A stretch of 64,000 nt of DNA from the NCBI GenBank assembly GCA_900100835.1, contig FNCM01000008.1, positions 1 to 64,000 of the forward strand. Reading direction: 5' to 3'. This document shows, one piece after another, positions 62,958 through 64,000 of this stretch; within the stretch, counting starts at the first letter, position 1; every line of letters starts with the position of its first letter. This stretch comes from Selenomonas sp. WCT3. Lineage in GTDB: Bacteria > Bacillota > Negativicutes > Selenomonadales > Selenomonadaceae. The notes beneath the pieces are model-generated. The model did no database searches, was not told the DNA's origin, and worked only from the letters and a program-made list of their open reading frames with translations. The translations under genes and the position numbers were made by a program.

Positions 62958-63053
62958 GGTGATTTTCACCACAGGACCTCAGCTCAGCTTGCGAAGTTCT
63001 CCGACGCACCCTTAGCTGATGGCTAATATTTTATTTATAGGAGGAGTTTTCAC
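62958..63053 (+). promoter_or_regulatory. rpsO leader, candidate S15 autoregulatory RNA
   Basis: About 95 bases of leader with a TCAGCT/AGCTGA pairing and smaller hairpins before AGGAGG. S15 represses its own mRNA through structured leaders in many bacteria; the shape here is inferred by eye and not matched to a named class. Confidence 0.4.
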
Positions 63054-63329
63054 ATGTTAACTCAGGAAGCAAAACAGGAAATCATGCAGAAGTATGCCGT
63101 TCACGAGGGTGACACGGGTTCGCCGGAAGTACAGATCGCTGTTCTCACGGCTCGCATCCAGTACCTCACGGACCATCTGAAGGAGCACAAAAAGGATCAT
63201 CATTCCCGTCGTGGCCTGCTGAAAATGGTTGGTCATCGCCGCCGTCTCCTCAGCTACCTCTACAAGACGGACATCGAGCGTTATCGTTCCATCATCGCTA
63301 AGCTCGGCATCCGCGCTACGATTGGCTAA
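63054..63329 (+). CDS. rpsO: 30S ribosomal protein S15
   Basis: A 91-residue protein: [38 protein letters not shown] near residues 20-57 and [19 protein letters not shown] near 59-78, the S15 signature. It binds 16S rRNA helix 22. AGGAGG before the ATG. Usual neighbour of pnp. Confidence 0.98.
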   Translation: MLTQEAKQEIMQKYAVHEGDTGSPEVQIAVLTARIQYLTDHLKEHKKDHHSRRGLLKMVGHRRRLLSYLYKTDIERYRSIIAKLGIRATIG

Positions 63330-63350
63330 TAACAGGCGATTCCTGATAAA

Positions 63351-63376
63351 AAAGCGGGTTTAATCCCGCTTTTTTT
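63351..63376 (+). terminator. Rho-independent terminator between rpsO and pnp
   Basis: Eight-base-pair stem AAAGCGGG/CCCGCTTT with a six-base loop and a T-run. Confidence 0.82.
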
Positions 63377-63469
63377 ACTTTACCATAAAGGATTATTCCC
63401 AAATACGTCGAACATGATACATTACGTTGGAAATAATTATCGTACTAACATACTAGGAGGAATAGATTC

Positions 63470-64000
63470 ATGCAGAGTTTCGAAATGGAACTGGGGGGCC
63501 GCAAGCTCGTCATTGAGAACGGAAAAATGGCGAAACAGGCAAATGGTGCGGCACTGGTTCGCTATGGCGATACGGTCGTACTGGTTACGGCTACGGCGTC
63601 CGCTGAACCGCGCGAGGGCGTAGACTTCTTCCCGCTGACGGTTGACTATGAAGAAAAAATGTATGCCGCTGGCAAGATTCCGGGAGGCTTCATCAAACGC
63701 GAGGGTCGTCCGTCAAGTGACGCCATTCTCTGCGCACGTCTTATCGACCGTCCGATTCGCCCGCTGTTCCCGAAAGGGTTCCGCAACGATGTTCAGATCG
63801 TGGCGACGGTGCTGTCGGTAGAGCAGGACAACGCCCCGGAACTGGCCGCTATGATTGGTGCTTCGGCAGCCCTGACGGTTTCCGATATCCCCTTCATGGG
63901 CCCGATTGCCGGCGTTCGCGTTGGCCGCGTAAACGATGAATTCGTCATCAATCCCACGGAAGAGCAGCGCAAGGTATCGACGCTGAACCTGACCGTTGCT
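63470..64000 (+). CDS. pnp: Polyribonucleotide nucleotidyltransferase, 5' part
   Basis: Phosphorolytic 3'-5' exoribonuclease. The first 177 codons are present and the gene runs off the right edge. The first RNase PH domain is clear: [17 protein letters not shown] near residue 28, [21 protein letters not shown] near 63, and [16 protein letters not shown] near 88. AGGAGG nine bases before the ATG. It follows rpsO, the usual order. Confidence 0.96.
   Translation, partial: MQSFEMELGGRKLVIENGKMAKQANGAALVRYGDTVVLVTATASAEPREGVDFFPLTVDYEEKMYAAGKIPGGFIKREGRPSSDAILCARLIDRPIRPLFPKGFRNDVQIVATVLSVEQDNAPELAAMIGASAALTVSDIPFMGPIAGVRVGRVNDEFVINPTEEQRKVSTLNLTVA

Overview
This window reads as a chromosomal stretch of a Negativicutes bacterium (a Gram-negative-type Firmicute, most like Selenomonas). 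That placement is inference from gene content and order, since there is no rRNA gene here. Support comes from the Firmicute-type rimP-nusA-ylxR-ylxQ-infB-rbfA-nrnA-truB-ribF-rpsO-pnp string, a CBS-type family II pyrophosphatase, KtrAB potassium uptake, a high-molecular-weight rubredoxin-type flavoprotein, and a spermidine operon with carboxy(nor)spermidine enzymes. Most genes lie on the + strand.

Bases 1-14,400 are an accessory region inside a type IV pilus gene set. It starts with the 3' end of an Rhs polymorphic toxin (HNH-like tip), its SMI1/KNR4 immunity gene and a broken second rhs core. A PilB/GspE ATPase gene (2.5-3.7 kb) is separated from pilT-pilC (12.1-14.4 kb) by small membrane-protein genes and a 5.6-kb defence island bounded by two perfect 64-bp direct repeats (5688-5751 and 11299-11362). 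The island carries a C-terminally truncated Dam/DpnM-like methylase, a DpnI-like endonuclease gene (dpnC) with a DpnD-like partner, a 5'-truncated second methylase, an AIPR-HNH gene pair and a decayed IS3-type element.

Bases 14,400-26,700 hold housekeeping and transport genes: TtcA-like tRNA thiolase, MFS, KtrB-KtrA, MATE, a deformylase-like protein, QueC, an OFA-type transporter, a nitroreductase, a flavoprotein-rubredoxin, and a CbiM-CbiQ-CbiO nickel/cobalt ECF transporter.

Bases 26,700-37,500 are a complete-looking histidine utilisation cluster: RpiR-type regulator, hutH, an amino-acid ABC transporter, an M20-family amidohydrolase, a HutF-like deiminase, a long-form hutU and hutI. No canonical hutG is present, and the M20 enzyme is the best candidate for the last step. 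Bases 37,560-44,550 are a polyamine operon: arginine decarboxylase, speE, carboxynorspermidine dehydrogenase and decarboxylase, aguA and aguB. It would convert arginine to putrescine and on to spermidine.

Bases 44,600-64,000 are core genes: pyrophosphatase, PcrA helicase, a FIST sensor with a soluble chemoreceptor, two unknown small genes, the nusA-infB translation/RNA operon, a hybrid histidine kinase, ribF, rpsO and the start of pnp.

A short interrupted palindrome, TTGAC-N2-GTCAA, occurs nine times perfectly across the window, in coding and non-coding DNA, far above chance. It also forms a 13-bp-phased array between speA and speE.
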